64,000 nt of DNA from Thalassotalea litorea (GTDB taxonomy: Bacteria > Pseudomonadota > Gammaproteobacteria > Enterobacterales > Alteromonadaceae). Position 1 is the stretch's first letter. Every line of letters begins with the position of its first letter. This document shows, piece by piece, positions 8,341 through 18,309 of the stretch. The translations under genes were made by a program, and so were the position numbers. The notes under the pieces are model-generated. The model was given only the letters and a program-made list of their open reading frames with translations, had not been told where the DNA came from and searched no databases. The stretch spans positions 62,001 to 126,000 of the forward strand of contig NZ_VCBC01000008.1 of the NCBI RefSeq assembly GCF_005843925.1, written 5' to 3'.

Positions 8341-10257
8341 ATGAATAAAATCATAAAGTTATCCCGATCTAGTAAACGATTGATTAGTGTGTTTACAGAT
8401 TGCATATTTATTTTTGTTGCGTTTTGGAGCAGCTTGTTCCTGACCACTAGTTCAGGCCAGTCTCAGGACTGGAGAGAACTGTCAATATTGTTAGTTTGCA
8501 CTGCGCCGATAGTTTTATTCATTAATGTCAAGTTGGGCTTGTATCGGGCCATTATTCGATATTTAGGATCTAAGGCAATTATCGCTGTTGCATTGAGTGT
8601 GGCTAGCGCTTCTACAGTATTGGCTCTGAACACAATCGTACTTGCAATTGAAATACCCAAATCGATGGTGTTTGTCTTTATGAATTTACTTTTCCTAACC
8701 ATAGGAGGAAGTAGATTTTTACTTCGCTTTATAATGTTCGAGCGAAAGAAAAAACACAAAATAAATGTTCTTATTTATGGGGCGGGCGCAACAGGTCGGG
8801 AGTTACTTACAGCTTTACAGAAAGGCGATCAATATAACCCTGTCGGGCTCATAGATGATAATTTGAGCAGTTATCAGATCAATAACGTTAAAGTCTACTC
8901 ATCTTCAGCTTTGCCGTTTATTGTGCAAAAACGAAAGGTGGAAATGGTACTGTTAGCCGTTCCGGCTATGAAGAAAAGCCGACGAGCAGAAATAATCTCA
9001 CAATTAGAAAAACTTTATGTCGAAGTGAAAAGTGTTCCTCGCATGAAAGATATCGTAATTGGCAAAGCCCGAATCGATGAATTAAGAGATGTTACTGTTA
9101 ATGAGCTATTGGGTAGAGATACGGTTCCGCCAAACCCTGATTTAATGCACGCTGATATCAAAGATAAAGTTGTAATGGTAACGGGCGCCGGAGGTTCTAT
9201 TGGCTCTGAACTTTGTCGTCAAATTATGAAGCAGCAACCAAAGTCACTGATTTTGTTTGAAGTCAGTGAGTTTAATCTTTATTCAATTTACGAAGAATTA
9301 TCAAAATCACCCAAAGTCTTGGCACAAGATATAAAAATTCATGCAATCTTGGGACAAGTGCAAAATAAACAAAGAGTTTATTCTGTATTAAAAGCATTCA
9401 AAGTCGAAACGATTTACCATGCTGCTGCGTATAAACATGTTCCAATTGTTGAAAATAACGTAATTGAAGGGATCACCAATAATATTTTTGGGACATTGCA
9501 TTGTGCTCAAGCTGCGATAGAGGCAAAGGTATCGACTTTTGTATTGATATCTACGGACAAAGCTGTTCGCCCCACCAATACCATGGGAACAACAAAAAGA
9601 ATGGCTGAATTGGTATTGCAAGCTTTGGCCGAAAAGTACCAAACCAATGAAAAGTCAACTAGGTTTTGCATGGTTAGGTTTGGCAACGTTTTAGGCTCTT
9701 CTGGTTCTGTTGTGCCTCTGTTCAAAAAGCAAATTAAGAGCGGAGGGCCTATCACACTAACCCATAAACAAATTACCCGATATTTTATGACCATACCTGA
9801 GGCTGCTCAATTAGTTATTCAGGCGGGATCGCTGGGAATGGGAGGTGACGTTTTTGTTCTTGATATGGGTAAATCAGTCAAAATATTTGATCTGGCCTAT
9901 AAGATGATCCATTTGTCAGGGCTTCATTTAAAGCATGAAGGTAATCCTGACGGAGATATCGAAATTGTTGAAACGGGTTTGAGACCTGGAGAGAAGCTTT
10001 ATGAAGAGCTTTTGATTGGCGATGACGTTATTCCAACTGGCAACGATCGAATTATGTCAGCGAATGAAGCTTTCTTACCTTGGGAAGAGTTAAGTGAAGT
10101 ATTGATAGAGCTCCAATTAGCTTGTGACAATTTTGATCAGGAAAGGGTTAGGCAAATACTCCTAACAGCTCCCACAGGTTTTAAGCCAGTTGATGATATA
10201 TGTGACTTGGTTTATCTCAATAACTCTAAGAATAAATACCTTGAAATCGCGGAATAA
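8341..10257 (+). CDS. WbpM/FlaA1-family nucleoside-diphosphate-sugar 4,6-dehydratase, membrane-anchored
   Basis: About 638 residues from the ATG at 8341, which follows an AG-rich stretch; the longer frame back to a GTG at 8281 would overlap the previous gene and add an unlikely leader, so I reject it. Four membrane helices occupy roughly residues 10-130. Then come a first Rossmann domain (YGAGATGREL near 150) and a second, catalytic one (VTGAGGSIGSELCRQ near 285), with STDKAVRPTNTMGTTKR near 420, where Met replaces the usual SDR Tyr as in WbpM and PglF. It ends in the LRPGEKLYEELL segment. It converts UDP-GlcNAc to the 4-keto-6-deoxy sugar, feeding the reductase/epimerase at 6789. Confidence 0.88.
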   Translation: MNKIIKLSRSSKRLISVFTDCIFIFVAFWSSLFLTTSSGQSQDWRELSILLVCTAPIVLFINVKLGLYRAIIRYLGSKAIIAVALSVASASTVLALNTIVLAIEIPKSMVFVFMNLLFLTIGGSRFLLRFIMFERKKKHKINVLIYGAGATGRELLTALQKGDQYNPVGLIDDNLSSYQINNVKVYSSSALPFIVQKRKVEMVLLAVPAMKKSRRAEIISQLEKLYVEVKSVPRMKDIVIGKARIDELRDVTVNELLGRDTVPPNPDLMHADIKDKVVMVTGAGGSIGSELCRQIMKQQPKSLILFEVSEFNLYSIYEELSKSPKVLAQDIKIHAILGQVQNKQRVYSVLKAFKVETIYHAAAYKHVPIVENNVIEGITNNIFGTLHCAQAAIEAKVSTFVLISTDKAVRPTNTMGTTKRMAELVLQALAEKYQTNEKSTRFCMVRFGNVLGSSGSVVPLFKKQIKSGGPITLTHKQITRYFMTIPEAAQLVIQAGSLGMGGDVFVLDMGKSVKIFDLAYKMIHLSGLHLKHEGNPDGDIEIVETGLRPGEKLYEELLIGDDVIPTGNDRIMSANEAFLPWEELSEVLIELQLACDNFDQERVRQILLTAPTGFKPVDDICDLVYLNNSKNKYLEIAE

Positions 10258-10266
10258 TAAACCTTT

Positions 10267-11838
10267 ATGAAACGTTCCTTCAAAGCTATAAGTGCCGTTT
10301 TTGCTGTTTTCAGCCTATCTATTTGTCATTTTGCGTCAGCCTTCGATGGAGAATTTCGGGCTCCATGGGTCGATACGGATGATCTCGGTTTGAGAACTGG
10401 TATACAAAGGTTAAATGATTCCGGGATAATTAATATTCCTGTAACTACTTATCCATTGTTATGGCAGGATATCGATCGCGCAATGGAAAGCATAAACGAA
10501 AGCGATATCACTGGGGCCGACCGTTTAGCTTTTGAGTATATTAATGCTAAGAAGAAGTTAGCCAAGGAGCAAGTTGGCTATGTGCAAATATTTACACAAA
10601 GTGACAACAGAAGATTTTCCTCGTTTGGTGAATCATTCAGAGATACAAGCTTTATTAAGTCTTCTCTTAATTGGTCCAATAGTTACGTTGCAGTAAACGT
10701 CTCTCCAAGCGTCCATTTTGAAGACGATGGTGATATCCTTCATCTCGATGATAGTTATATATCAGGGTTTTTAGGTAATTGGGTTTTTACATTAGGTAAA
10801 CAGAATAAATGGTTTGGACCTGGGTGGGATACTAGTTTAGCGCCAACGAACAATGCGCGCCCTATTCCAACCGTCTCCTTAACCCGTAAAACTTCAATTC
10901 CCCTAAAAGTACCTTTTACTGAATCCTACGGTATCCCTTGGAGCTTGACCACGGGCATAGGTCTTCTTGAGGAAGATAGGCACATTCCTGACGCATTAAT
11001 ATGGACGTTTAGGTTTAATTTTAAACTAACGCAAAGCTTTGAATTAGGAGTTACCAGACTAATTCAATGGGGGGGGGAAGGCAGACCTCAAGACATTCAT
11101 ACTTTTTGGGAAGCTCTGAAAGGGAATGATAACTGTGGAGCCATTGGACCAAGTAAAGATGAATGTTTGAACGGTAAAGAGCCTGGCAATCAGATGGCAG
11201 GGTATGATTTACGCTATAACCTTCACTCTACGTTTTCCATCCCATTTTCTTTGTACATGCAGATGATTGCCGAGGATGGAGATAGTAAAGGCGGGCTCAG
11301 TATCTTTGGAGAAGAACAATATCAGTACGGGGTTGATTTGGCCCTTACCTTTGATGAAAGGCCGTTAAATTTATTTCTAGAATATACGGATACTTTTGCT
11401 GATTGTACTGATGGTTCAAATGTGGGTGATGGAAGTGGGATTGGTTTTGGCGATTGTTATTATGAACACTCTACCTATCAAACCGGTATGCGTTACAAGA
11501 GAAGAACGATCGGCAGCATCTATGAGAATGATGCAAAAACCTGGGTGCTAGGAGGCGTCTGGACTCCAGATAATAAGTCGAATTTGAGTGTAAAGCTAAA
11601 AAAATTGAAATTAAATTCGGATAATAGTGATAGGTACCCTGACAATTTAAACTTGGGTAATACATTGACTAAAAACAAGCAAGATTTATGGATATTCTCT
11701 ATGAGCTATCACTCTAGGTGGAGACATTTTGAATACCAGTTCGGCGGTAATTTCAATCGCCTTGAAGAGGTTGTCGCTAATGAGAAACAAGATGCTCTTG
11801 GGATTCAGTTTTACTTTAGTGGTAAATATTTGTTTTAA
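10267..11838 (+). CDS. wzi: Wzi-family capsule assembly outer-membrane protein
   Basis: A 523-residue protein with a signal peptide (MKRSFKAISAVFAVFSLS, cleavage after about residue 26 at FASA) and a body rich in alternating aromatic/polar strands ending in phenylalanine, as for an outer-membrane beta barrel. The segments LGKQNKWFGPGWDTSL and EYQFGGNFNRLEE, with an N-terminal helical part, fit Wzi, the lectin-like barrel that attaches capsule to the cell surface. It begins nine bases after the dehydratase gene, within the same transcription unit. Its presence argues for a surface-bound capsule and not only O-antigen. Confidence 0.8.
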   Translation: MKRSFKAISAVFAVFSLSICHFASAFDGEFRAPWVDTDDLGLRTGIQRLNDSGIINIPVTTYPLLWQDIDRAMESINESDITGADRLAFEYINAKKKLAKEQVGYVQIFTQSDNRRFSSFGESFRDTSFIKSSLNWSNSYVAVNVSPSVHFEDDGDILHLDDSYISGFLGNWVFTLGKQNKWFGPGWDTSLAPTNNARPIPTVSLTRKTSIPLKVPFTESYGIPWSLTTGIGLLEEDRHIPDALIWTFRFNFKLTQSFELGVTRLIQWGGEGRPQDIHTFWEALKGNDNCGAIGPSKDECLNGKEPGNQMAGYDLRYNLHSTFSIPFSLYMQMIAEDGDSKGGLSIFGEEQYQYGVDLALTFDERPLNLFLEYTDTFADCTDGSNVGDGSGIGFGDCYYEHSTYQTGMRYKRRTIGSIYENDAKTWVLGGVWTPDNKSNLSVKLKKLKLNSDNSDRYPDNLNLGNTLTKNKQDLWIFSMSYHSRWRHFEYQFGGNFNRLEEVVANEKQDALGIQFYFSGKYLF

Positions 11839-11864
11839 AGAAAATAAGAATATTGGATAATTAA

Positions 11865-13031
11865 ATGAAAATAGCTATAGCTGGGACTGGATACGTTGGA
11901 CTGTCCAATGCAATGTTGTTAGCACAAAATAATGAAGTAGTCGCTGTAGACATTGTAGAAAGTAAAATCGAACTTTTAAATAAGAAAATATCGCCTATCC
12001 AAGATGCAGAAATCGAAGACTTTTTAAAAAATAAGGCGTTAGATTTTAAAGCAACTACCGATAAAGTATCTGCATACGAGAGCGCAGACTATGTTGTTAT
12101 AGCGACTCCCACCGACTATGACCCTGCCACTAACTACTTCAACACATCTACTGTAGAAACGGTTATTAAGGATGTCGTCAATATCAACCCAAATGCGGTA
12201 ATGGTTATCAAGTCTACCGTCCCGGTTGGCTATACGAGTCGAATTAAAAAACAGCTTGGATGCGAAAACATTATATTCTCCCCTGAATTTTTAAGGGAAG
12301 GCAAAGCTCTTTATGATAATTTACATCCATCGAGAATTATTGTCGGTGAACAAAGCGAACGAGCACAAGTTTTTGCAAACTTGCTCAGTGAAGGCGCTGT
12401 AAAACAAGATATTCCAACTTTATTTGTTGATTCTACTGAAGCTGAGGCGGTAAAGCTTTTCTCGAACACCTATCTTGCAATGCGTGTTGCATATTTTAAT
12501 GAATTAGATTCTTATGCTGAAGCGCATGATATGGATACCAGACACATAATTGAAGGTGTAAGCCTTGACCCTAGAATAGGAAGCCATTACAACAATCCTT
12601 CGTTTGGCTATGGCGGGTACTGCCTACCCAAAGACACTAAACAGTTACTGGCAAACTATAAAGATGTCCCGAACAACATGATTCAGGCGATTGTAGATGC
12701 CAATACAACTCGTAAAGACTTTGTTGCCGACTCTATTATATCGAGAAGCCCAAAGGTTGTCGGTGTTTATCGACTGATTATGAAGTCGGGATCTGATAAC
12801 TTTAGAGCATCTTCAATTCAGGGGATTATGAAACGTATTAAGGCAAAAGGAATTGAAGTAATTATTTATGAACCAGTCCTTTCAGAACCCGAGTTCTTTA
12901 ATTCTAGGGTAGAGACTGATTTGAATGCTTTTAAGAAACAATCAGATGTCATCGTTTCAAACCGCATGGCAGAAGAGTTATTTGACGTTGCAGATAAAGT
13001 ATATACTCGCGACTTGTTTGGTTCTGATTAA
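11865..13031 (+). CDS. ugd: UDP-glucose 6-dehydrogenase
   Basis: A 388-residue protein of the usual single-domain-pair length. It has the NAD-binding motif [12 protein letters not shown] at residues 4-15, ATPTDYDP near 81, KSTVPVGYT near 115, [15 protein letters not shown] near 145, and the catalytic cysteine segment [13 protein letters not shown] near residue 250. It oxidises UDP-glucose twice to UDP-glucuronate, supplying uronic acid for the capsule. The next gene is a UDP-glucuronate-type 4-epimerase, so both GlcA and GalA may be available. It starts 26 bases after wzi. Confidence 0.93.
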   Translation: MKIAIAGTGYVGLSNAMLLAQNNEVVAVDIVESKIELLNKKISPIQDAEIEDFLKNKALDFKATTDKVSAYESADYVVIATPTDYDPATNYFNTSTVETVIKDVVNINPNAVMVIKSTVPVGYTSRIKKQLGCENIIFSPEFLREGKALYDNLHPSRIIVGEQSERAQVFANLLSEGAVKQDIPTLFVDSTEAEAVKLFSNTYLAMRVAYFNELDSYAEAHDMDTRHIIEGVSLDPRIGSHYNNPSFGYGGYCLPKDTKQLLANYKDVPNNMIQAIVDANTTRKDFVADSIISRSPKVVGVYRLIMKSGSDNFRASSIQGIMKRIKAKGIEVIIYEPVLSEPEFFNSRVETDLNAFKKQSDVIVSNRMAEELFDVADKVYTRDLFGSD

Positions 13032-13072
13032 AGTTTCCCCCCGATTATTCAACTATTAACCTAAGAAAATAT

Positions 13073-14092
13073 ATGAAGTATTTAGTTACCGGCGCCGCTG
13101 GGTTTATTGGTCATTTTGTAGCCCAGAGATTATGCGAGAAAGGTCATTTCGTTGTGGGCCTTGATAATTTAAACGATTATTACGATGTTAGTTTAAAACA
13201 TGCTCGACTGAGTAATTTGAAAAACTTTACTGACAGTGGTCAATTTACATTTTGCGAAATGAGTTTAGAAAATAGAGAAGGTGTTGCTGAACTATTCGCT
13301 AATGAAAAATTTGACCGTGTCATTCATTTGGCAGCGCAAGCTGGCGTTAGATACTCAATTGACAACCCCATGGCCTATGCAGACTCAAACTTGATTGGCC
13401 ATCTAACGATATTGGAAGGATGTCGACATAATAAAGTGGAGCATTTGGTCTATGCATCTTCAAGTTCTGTCTATGGTCTTAACAATAATGTTCCTTTTTC
13501 AACGTCCGATAGCGTGGATCATCCTGTATCTTTATATGCAGCCACTAAAAAATCGAATGAGTTAATGTCCCATACTTATTCACACCTTTATGATTTACCG
13601 ACGACAGGGTTAAGGTTTTTTACAGTATATGGCCCTTGGGGACGTCCAGATATGGCACTATTCAAATTTACTAAGAAAATCTTGAATGGTGAATCGATTG
13701 ACGTTTATAACCATGGAGATATGCGGCGTGACTTTACTTATATCGATGATATTGTTGAAGGCATCCTTCGTGTGCAGGATATAATTCCAAGTCGTTCCAA
13801 TGAATGGAAAGTAGAGACTGGTTCCGCAGCTATGAGTTCTGCGCCATATAAAGTATTTAATATTGGCAATGGAAACCCTGTGAAACTTACCGAATTTATC
13901 GCTTCTCTAGAGTCATCATTAGGTGTTCAGGCTAAGAAAAACCTGTTACCAATGCAACCAGGTGATGTCTACCAAACCTATGCTGAGGTTGAAGATTTAT
14001 TCAAGGCAACGGATTTTCGCCCTCAGATTAGTGTTAGTGACGGTGTTGAAAAGTTCGTAGAATGGTACAAGAAATTTTATAAAGTCAGATAA
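13073..14092 (+). CDS. UDP-glucuronate 4-epimerase-like NAD-dependent epimerase
   Basis: A 339-residue extended SDR with VTGAAGFIGHFVAQRL at residues 4-19, HLAAQAGVRYS near 83, YASSSSVYGLN near 121, and the YAATKKSNELM catalytic Tyr-Lys near residue 148; FFTVYGPWGRPDMALFKF and DMRRDFTYIDD follow. These are the signatures of the CapI/LpsL group that interconverts UDP-GlcA and UDP-GalA. It directly follows ugd, the enzyme that makes its substrate, and is the last gene before a strong terminator, so it closes the locus. UDP-glucose 4-epimerase activity is less likely. Confidence 0.87.
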   Translation: MKYLVTGAAGFIGHFVAQRLCEKGHFVVGLDNLNDYYDVSLKHARLSNLKNFTDSGQFTFCEMSLENREGVAELFANEKFDRVIHLAAQAGVRYSIDNPMAYADSNLIGHLTILEGCRHNKVEHLVYASSSSVYGLNNNVPFSTSDSVDHPVSLYAATKKSNELMSHTYSHLYDLPTTGLRFFTVYGPWGRPDMALFKFTKKILNGESIDVYNHGDMRRDFTYIDDIVEGILRVQDIIPSRSNEWKVETGSAAMSSAPYKVFNIGNGNPVKLTEFIASLESSLGVQAKKNLLPMQPGDVYQTYAEVEDLFKATDFRPQISVSDGVEKFVEWYKKFYKVR

Positions 14093-14128
14093 AATTCTGT
14101 TTTTTAGATTTTCTTATAATCAGTTACT

Positions 14129-14155
14129 AAAACCGAGCTTGCGCTCGGTTTTTTC
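14129..14155 (+). terminator. Rho-independent terminator of the capsule locus
   Basis: An eight-base-pair stem AACCGAGC / GCTCGGTT closed by a TTGC loop, followed by a run of T residues. It lies 39 bases after the last capsule gene and is the only clear terminator in the first 14 kb. Confidence 0.9.
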
Positions 14156-14346
14156 GTTTATCGTCTAACGTTGAATGGTTCAGAGCTAAAATAAAAAATA
14201 TCTTTAAAGCTAGAAAAACGATAAACATTGCTTTAAGGTTCAACTATACATTTACAAAATTACTTTAATGCTCATGCATAGGGTTCACCGCTATCACAAG
14301 CATTAATGGTTCCTTTGTTACAAACTATAACAAGAGCAATCGTGCT

Positions 14347-14694
14347 ATGAAAAAACTGTCAAAATTATTTGCTGTAATTCTTGCAGCTGCCTTTTCCTTT
14401 ATTCCTTCGTTAAGCGCTTTTGCGGAAGATGGACCGCAGGTTCGCGTGGCTAGTGATTTTATTAATATTCATTTGGGTCCGGCTGTAGAAACACCGGTGT
14501 TTTATGTTGCAGAGAAAGATGAGTGGATGGTATTGAAAAATCGCCGTACCGGCTGGTTTAAAGTTCAGACCGAAAACGGGGTTGAAGGCTGGATTTCTGA
14601 GAATGAATTGGTATTTACCTTAGATGGAGAGGGTAACCCGGTTACTTACAACCCGTCACTGGTGAAAAACTTTATTACCAATATTTCAAAATAA
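14347..14694 (+). CDS. Secreted bacterial SH3-domain protein
   Basis: A 115-residue protein with a clear signal peptide (MKKLSKLFAVILAAAFSF, cleavage after AFA near residue 26) and one SH3b-type domain (residues 30-95: VRVASDFINIHLGPAVETP, NRRTGWFKVQTENG, GWISENEL). Such domains bind peptidoglycan or partner proteins in the periplasm. It is the first gene after the capsule terminator and opens the envelope-machine region with the barrel protein at 14851 and the TPR/ExbBD genes. A terminator-like hairpin follows it at 14770, so it may be transcribed separately. Confidence 0.75.
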   Translation: MKKLSKLFAVILAAAFSFIPSLSAFAEDGPQVRVASDFINIHLGPAVETPVFYVAEKDEWMVLKNRRTGWFKVQTENGVEGWISENELVFTLDGEGNPVTYNPSLVKNFITNISK

Positions 14695-14769
14695 CTACTT
14701 ATAATTAATAGAGATTTTGCAAGCCCCCGCTTGTTGCAATAGCAAATATTGTTGTATAGTTGTGAATAG

Positions 14770-14803
14770 AAGACGAATGCATTCGATTGATTCGTCTTTT
14801 CTC
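14770..14803 (+). terminator. Terminator after the SH3-domain gene
   Basis: Inverted repeat AAGACGAAT / ATTCGTCTT with an 11-base loop followed by TTCTC. The T-run is short, so partial read-through into the barrel-protein gene is plausible. Confidence 0.6.
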
Positions 14804-14850
14804 GTATAAAAACGCTTTACTAAAAACATGAATAACAGGAGCAAAACTCA

Positions 14851-15438
14851 GTGGATACTTTTAAAAGTAAACTTATCCAGCTAACCTTGGCGACCGCTTT
14901 AACAGCTGCGGCTATGTCATCCGCAAATGCAGAAGAGGATGTAGAACAAACCGTCATTGATCCTGTCATTGGCCAACCTACCATTGAAATGCATTCAAAA
15001 GATTTTGAAGTCACGGGCTTTCTTGGTCTTGCGGGTGTAGATCAAGTAACGACCAATGGCATGTTTGGTGCTCGTTTTGCTTTTCATATAACGGAAAATG
15101 TTTTCGCCGAAGCCTCATACAGTGTGACTGGACATGCAAGTAGCGTTACCTATTACGATGCAGTGATGGGGTATCAATTCCCAGGGCAATTATTTTTAAG
15201 CCAGAACTATCGCTATAACACTGCCACTTATGTGGTGTTTGGTGCCGGAAAATCGGATTTTGAAAAACGTGGATCTTTAAACACGATTGTGGGTGGCGGC
15301 GGCTACCGCGTGATGATTACTGATGACTTTAATGTAAAATTTGACCTCCGCGGCCATTTACACCATGAGATAAAAGCTAATCCTGATCAGTGGGCCATTG
15401 ATTTTGAAGCAACTGTCGGCATAGGCTATTATTTCTAA
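14851..15438 (+). CDS. Small outer-membrane beta-barrel protein
   Basis: A 195-residue protein starting at GTG, supported by AACAGGAG nine bases upstream. The signal peptide is MDTFKSKLIQLTLATALTAA with cleavage near residue 27 (ANA-EE). The mature part has a short acidic leader and then alternating amphipathic strands (GFLGLAGVDQ, FGARFAFHITENVFAEAS, YVVFGAGKSDFEKRG) ending in IGYYF, a C-terminal aromatic typical of the BAM signal. It resembles the small eight-stranded outer-membrane barrels found beside TPR/ExbBD clusters, and may be the outer-membrane component of that machine; the role is inferred from position. Confidence 0.75.
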   Translation: MDTFKSKLIQLTLATALTAAAMSSANAEEDVEQTVIDPVIGQPTIEMHSKDFEVTGFLGLAGVDQVTTNGMFGARFAFHITENVFAEASYSVTGHASSVTYYDAVMGYQFPGQLFLSQNYRYNTATYVVFGAGKSDFEKRGSLNTIVGGGGYRVMITDDFNVKFDLRGHLHHEIKANPDQWAIDFEATVGIGYYF

Positions 15439-15630
15439 AAAAAGCGTCTGTTTTTTTTAGATTTCTAAACAACTGTAAGCTGTTGTAACAAATGGAAATG
15501 CATTAACCGCTCTAGACAATCAGGAGATTTTGGTTAAAAGCACGGTTGTTTTAAATGGGGTTATAGTGGTAGGTTAGGGCTTAGCGCTATAATTAGAAAT
15601 AAACCGTTTAATTCGTGAACAGGTTAACCA

Positions 15631-16170
15631 ATGAAATACAATAATAAAAAAATGGCGATGCTATTGTTCCTGGTGACATTGCCTTTTTTCGCCTCCTTTA
15701 ATGCATTTTCACAAACGGAAAATGCACCGCAAAATACCAACAGTCCTCTCGAGACTTTGAAACCGGAAATTGTGGATCTCAGCAAAGAGTTACGCTTACT
15801 GGAAGAGAAATTGCTCTATCCGGATGTGGAACAAATTTCTATCTACCTTTCTTTTAATACCCGAGAACAGTTCGTTATCGATAACTTAAAAATTAAGCTT
15901 GATGGTGAAGTGATTTCTTCTGGAAAATATGAATCAAGACAAATAAATGCGTTAAATAAGGGCGGTGTTCAACGGGTATTTTTAGGGAATATTACACCGG
16001 GTGATCATACCTTAGTGGCTTTCTTTACTGGGGTTGATGGCTATAATAAACCCTATAAGCGTGCCGCAAGCCTGGATTTCAACAAAGGTAGTACTGCGAA
16101 AGCGATTGAGTTAAACGTCACGTATTCAACTCAGTCCTTACAGCCGATCTTTGAAGTTGTTGAAAGATAA
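15631..16170 (+). CDS. Secreted protein of the ExbBD/TPR cluster, unknown function
   Basis: A 179-residue protein with a signal peptide (KKMAMLLFLVTLPFFASFNAFS, cleavage near residue 28). A predicted helical/coiled segment with alternating charge (residues 45-70, VDLSKELRLLEEKLLYP) is followed by a beta-rich domain (IYLSFNTREQFVIDNLKIKLDG, GDHTLVAFFTGVDG) that looks like an immunoglobulin-like or PEGA-type fold. I do not recognise a named family. It lies nine bases before the large TPR gene and reads into the same operon, so it is probably a periplasmic part of the envelope machine. Confidence 0.7.
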   Translation: MKYNNKKMAMLLFLVTLPFFASFNAFSQTENAPQNTNSPLETLKPEIVDLSKELRLLEEKLLYPDVEQISIYLSFNTREQFVIDNLKIKLDGEVISSGKYESRQINALNKGGVQRVFLGNITPGDHTLVAFFTGVDGYNKPYKRAASLDFNKGSTAKAIELNVTYSTQSLQPIFEVVER

Positions 16171-16179
16171 CATTCGTTT

Positions 16180-18309
16180 ATGAGCATACCAATGAGTAAT
16201 CAGCAGTATTCAAAATCGACAGCGGACACTCCACGCAAAATTAAGCAGTATTTGACAGCTGAGTGTACTGAACATCGTTCCGGTAGTAATTCACTATTTA
16301 GGAAGCCATTTTCTCTGGCCAAGTGTGCCAGACAGGTGAGCTGTGCCCTAATGTCAGTGTTATGCGTTAGCACTGTGTCATTATCTGCTGCCGCCGAAAC
16401 GCCATCTGAAAGTCAAACTTCCGCTTTATCAAAATCTACGGTAGCAAACGGCGCAGAGACAAATAGCACGGTTGCCGAGCAACTGCGCGAACATAAAGTT
16501 AGAACCAATAAACTCGACCTGCATACATCTCTTGCTGCCTATGAATATTATCAAGGCAATTATTTTGACGCGCTTACCGAATTAAGTTTGGGGAAAGAAG
16601 CGCTGGGCGATTCGGTTACCGCCAATGGCGAATTGTTTGCGGCCGGATTAAACCTGCATTTTGATATTAATAGCGACGCTGGCCAAAAATTTGCCGAATC
16701 TTTAAATGCCATTGACGATCCGCAATATCGCGACAGTGCCTGGTTTTTACTGGCGAAAAATTATGCCAGTAAGCAAAACGTAACGGGTGCAACGCAGGCC
16801 CTGGCAAACGTTCAGGGCAACCTGCCAGAATATATGCAGGATGATTATTATTACCTGCTGGCTCAAATGCACATTGCCAATGGCCGTATGGAGCAGGTAG
16901 GGCAGGCGCGTCTAAATATTCCTAAAGAATCGGTTTACCACTGTTACATTACCTTTAACGAAGCGGTTAAGTGGGTTGAACTTGGTGACTTAGACCAGGC
17001 GATTAAGCACTTTAAACAAACGGTGCGTCTGGCGCAGCAGTTACCTGTTAGCGACGAAAGTGAAGCGTTAAGTGACCGTGCGAATGTCGCGATGGGCTAT
17101 TTGTATATCCGTCAGGGTATGAACGACCAGGCGGTAAATACGTTTAAACAGGTCACTCAAAATAACCTCGATACTCAGTCGGCAATGCTCGGCTATGGTT
17201 GGGCAATGTCCAACAAAGAAGAATATTATGCGGCGATTGCCATTTGGCAGCAATTGACCGGACAAACACTACAATCGCCATTTGTTCGTGAAGCCTTTAT
17301 CGCAATCGCCTATGGCTATGAACAGTTAAGCGATTTGCAATCAGCCCATACCGCCTATAACAATGCCTTGGTGCATTTTAATCAGCAGCAAGCTCAGGCA
17401 ATTGGCGCACTTGAAACGGTAAATAGTACAGAGTTTTTCGATACCGTGGTTCAATACAGCATTGATATGGCTGAGGTGAATAAACGCAAAGGCTTAAAGG
17501 GCGCAGATGTTACCTTAACCTTGCCACCGCAACTGTACAGCTCACAACTTGCCGCCAGTGCTGGGTTTCAGAATAAGCTTAAAGATCTTCAGGATGTTAA
17601 TGCGATTATCATCCAGTTAATGGAATGGCAGCAACGTGCTGACAAACTCGCTGCGGGTTACTATGGCACTTTGACTGACGACCTGAATATGTCTGTCGAA
17701 GCAGAGCAAGAGGTTAACCAACAGCGTATTCAGTTATTTATGACTAACTTTGTACAGCAGAGCGACAGCCTTAACAGCCATTGGAAAACCCATTCTGGAC
17801 GTATCTATCAAGACAGCAAGGTCGAAGAAAAACAAACCAAATTGCTGGCCGATTTGGCGAGCTATCGCAAACTGACCGAAGCGTTTTACGCGCAGCAAAA
17901 CCTTGATAAAGACTCTCAGGAATATCAGCAAAATGTACAACGCTTGAATCGGATCGGTGGGGTATTGTTGTGGCAACTTGGTGATTTTTACTTAAGTGAT
18001 TCTGGCGCAACTGAAAAGTTTGATACCGTGATCGCCGCTGGACGATACCAAGAAGCGGCGGCAACGGAACTCACGCCAATTAATAACCTGCAAAATAAAT
18101 TACAGGGCAAGCTAAACGATGCGTTAGTGGTGCGTTCGCGTATCACTCAGGAAATGCAAACCCAATTACAACTCAGTTTAACCACCCAACTACAAGATAT
18201 CGATCATTATGTGCAACAGGCGGAACTTGCCATTGTGCGCCTGCAAAATGCCGGTTTCCAACGCGATAATGAATTTAACGATGCGAATTCGGGTGGAGGT
18301 CAGGAATAA
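16180..18309 (+). CDS. Large periplasmic TPR protein of the ExbBD cluster
   Basis: A 709-residue protein. An unusual basic leader of about 50 residues precedes a hydrophobic signal (CALMSVLCVSTVSLSAAA, ending near residue 72), so either the signal has a long N-region or translation begins further in. The body is helical repeats of TPR type, for example YEYYQGNYFDALTELSLGK near 120, WVELGDLDQAIKHFKQTVR near 265 and YIRQGMNDQAVNTFKQ near 308, and the C-terminal 250 residues are glutamine-rich and coiled-coil-like. It probably scaffolds protein contacts in the periplasm. Its stop overlaps the next start (TAATG), showing tight coupling. Confidence 0.8.
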   Translation: MSIPMSNQQYSKSTADTPRKIKQYLTAECTEHRSGSNSLFRKPFSLAKCARQVSCALMSVLCVSTVSLSAAAETPSESQTSALSKSTVANGAETNSTVAEQLREHKVRTNKLDLHTSLAAYEYYQGNYFDALTELSLGKEALGDSVTANGELFAAGLNLHFDINSDAGQKFAESLNAIDDPQYRDSAWFLLAKNYASKQNVTGATQALANVQGNLPEYMQDDYYYLLAQMHIANGRMEQVGQARLNIPKESVYHCYITFNEAVKWVELGDLDQAIKHFKQTVRLAQQLPVSDESEALSDRANVAMGYLYIRQGMNDQAVNTFKQVTQNNLDTQSAMLGYGWAMSNKEEYYAAIAIWQQLTGQTLQSPFVREAFIAIAYGYEQLSDLQSAHTAYNNALVHFNQQQAQAIGALETVNSTEFFDTVVQYSIDMAEVNKRKGLKGADVTLTLPPQLYSSQLAASAGFQNKLKDLQDVNAIIIQLMEWQQRADKLAAGYYGTLTDDLNMSVEAEQEVNQQRIQLFMTNFVQQSDSLNSHWKTHSGRIYQDSKVEEKQTKLLADLASYRKLTEAFYAQQNLDKDSQEYQQNVQRLNRIGGVLLWQLGDFYLSDSGATEKFDTVIAAGRYQEAAATELTPINNLQNKLQGKLNDALVVRSRITQEMQTQLQLSLTTQLQDIDHYVQQAELAIVRLQNAGFQRDNEFNDANSGGGQE

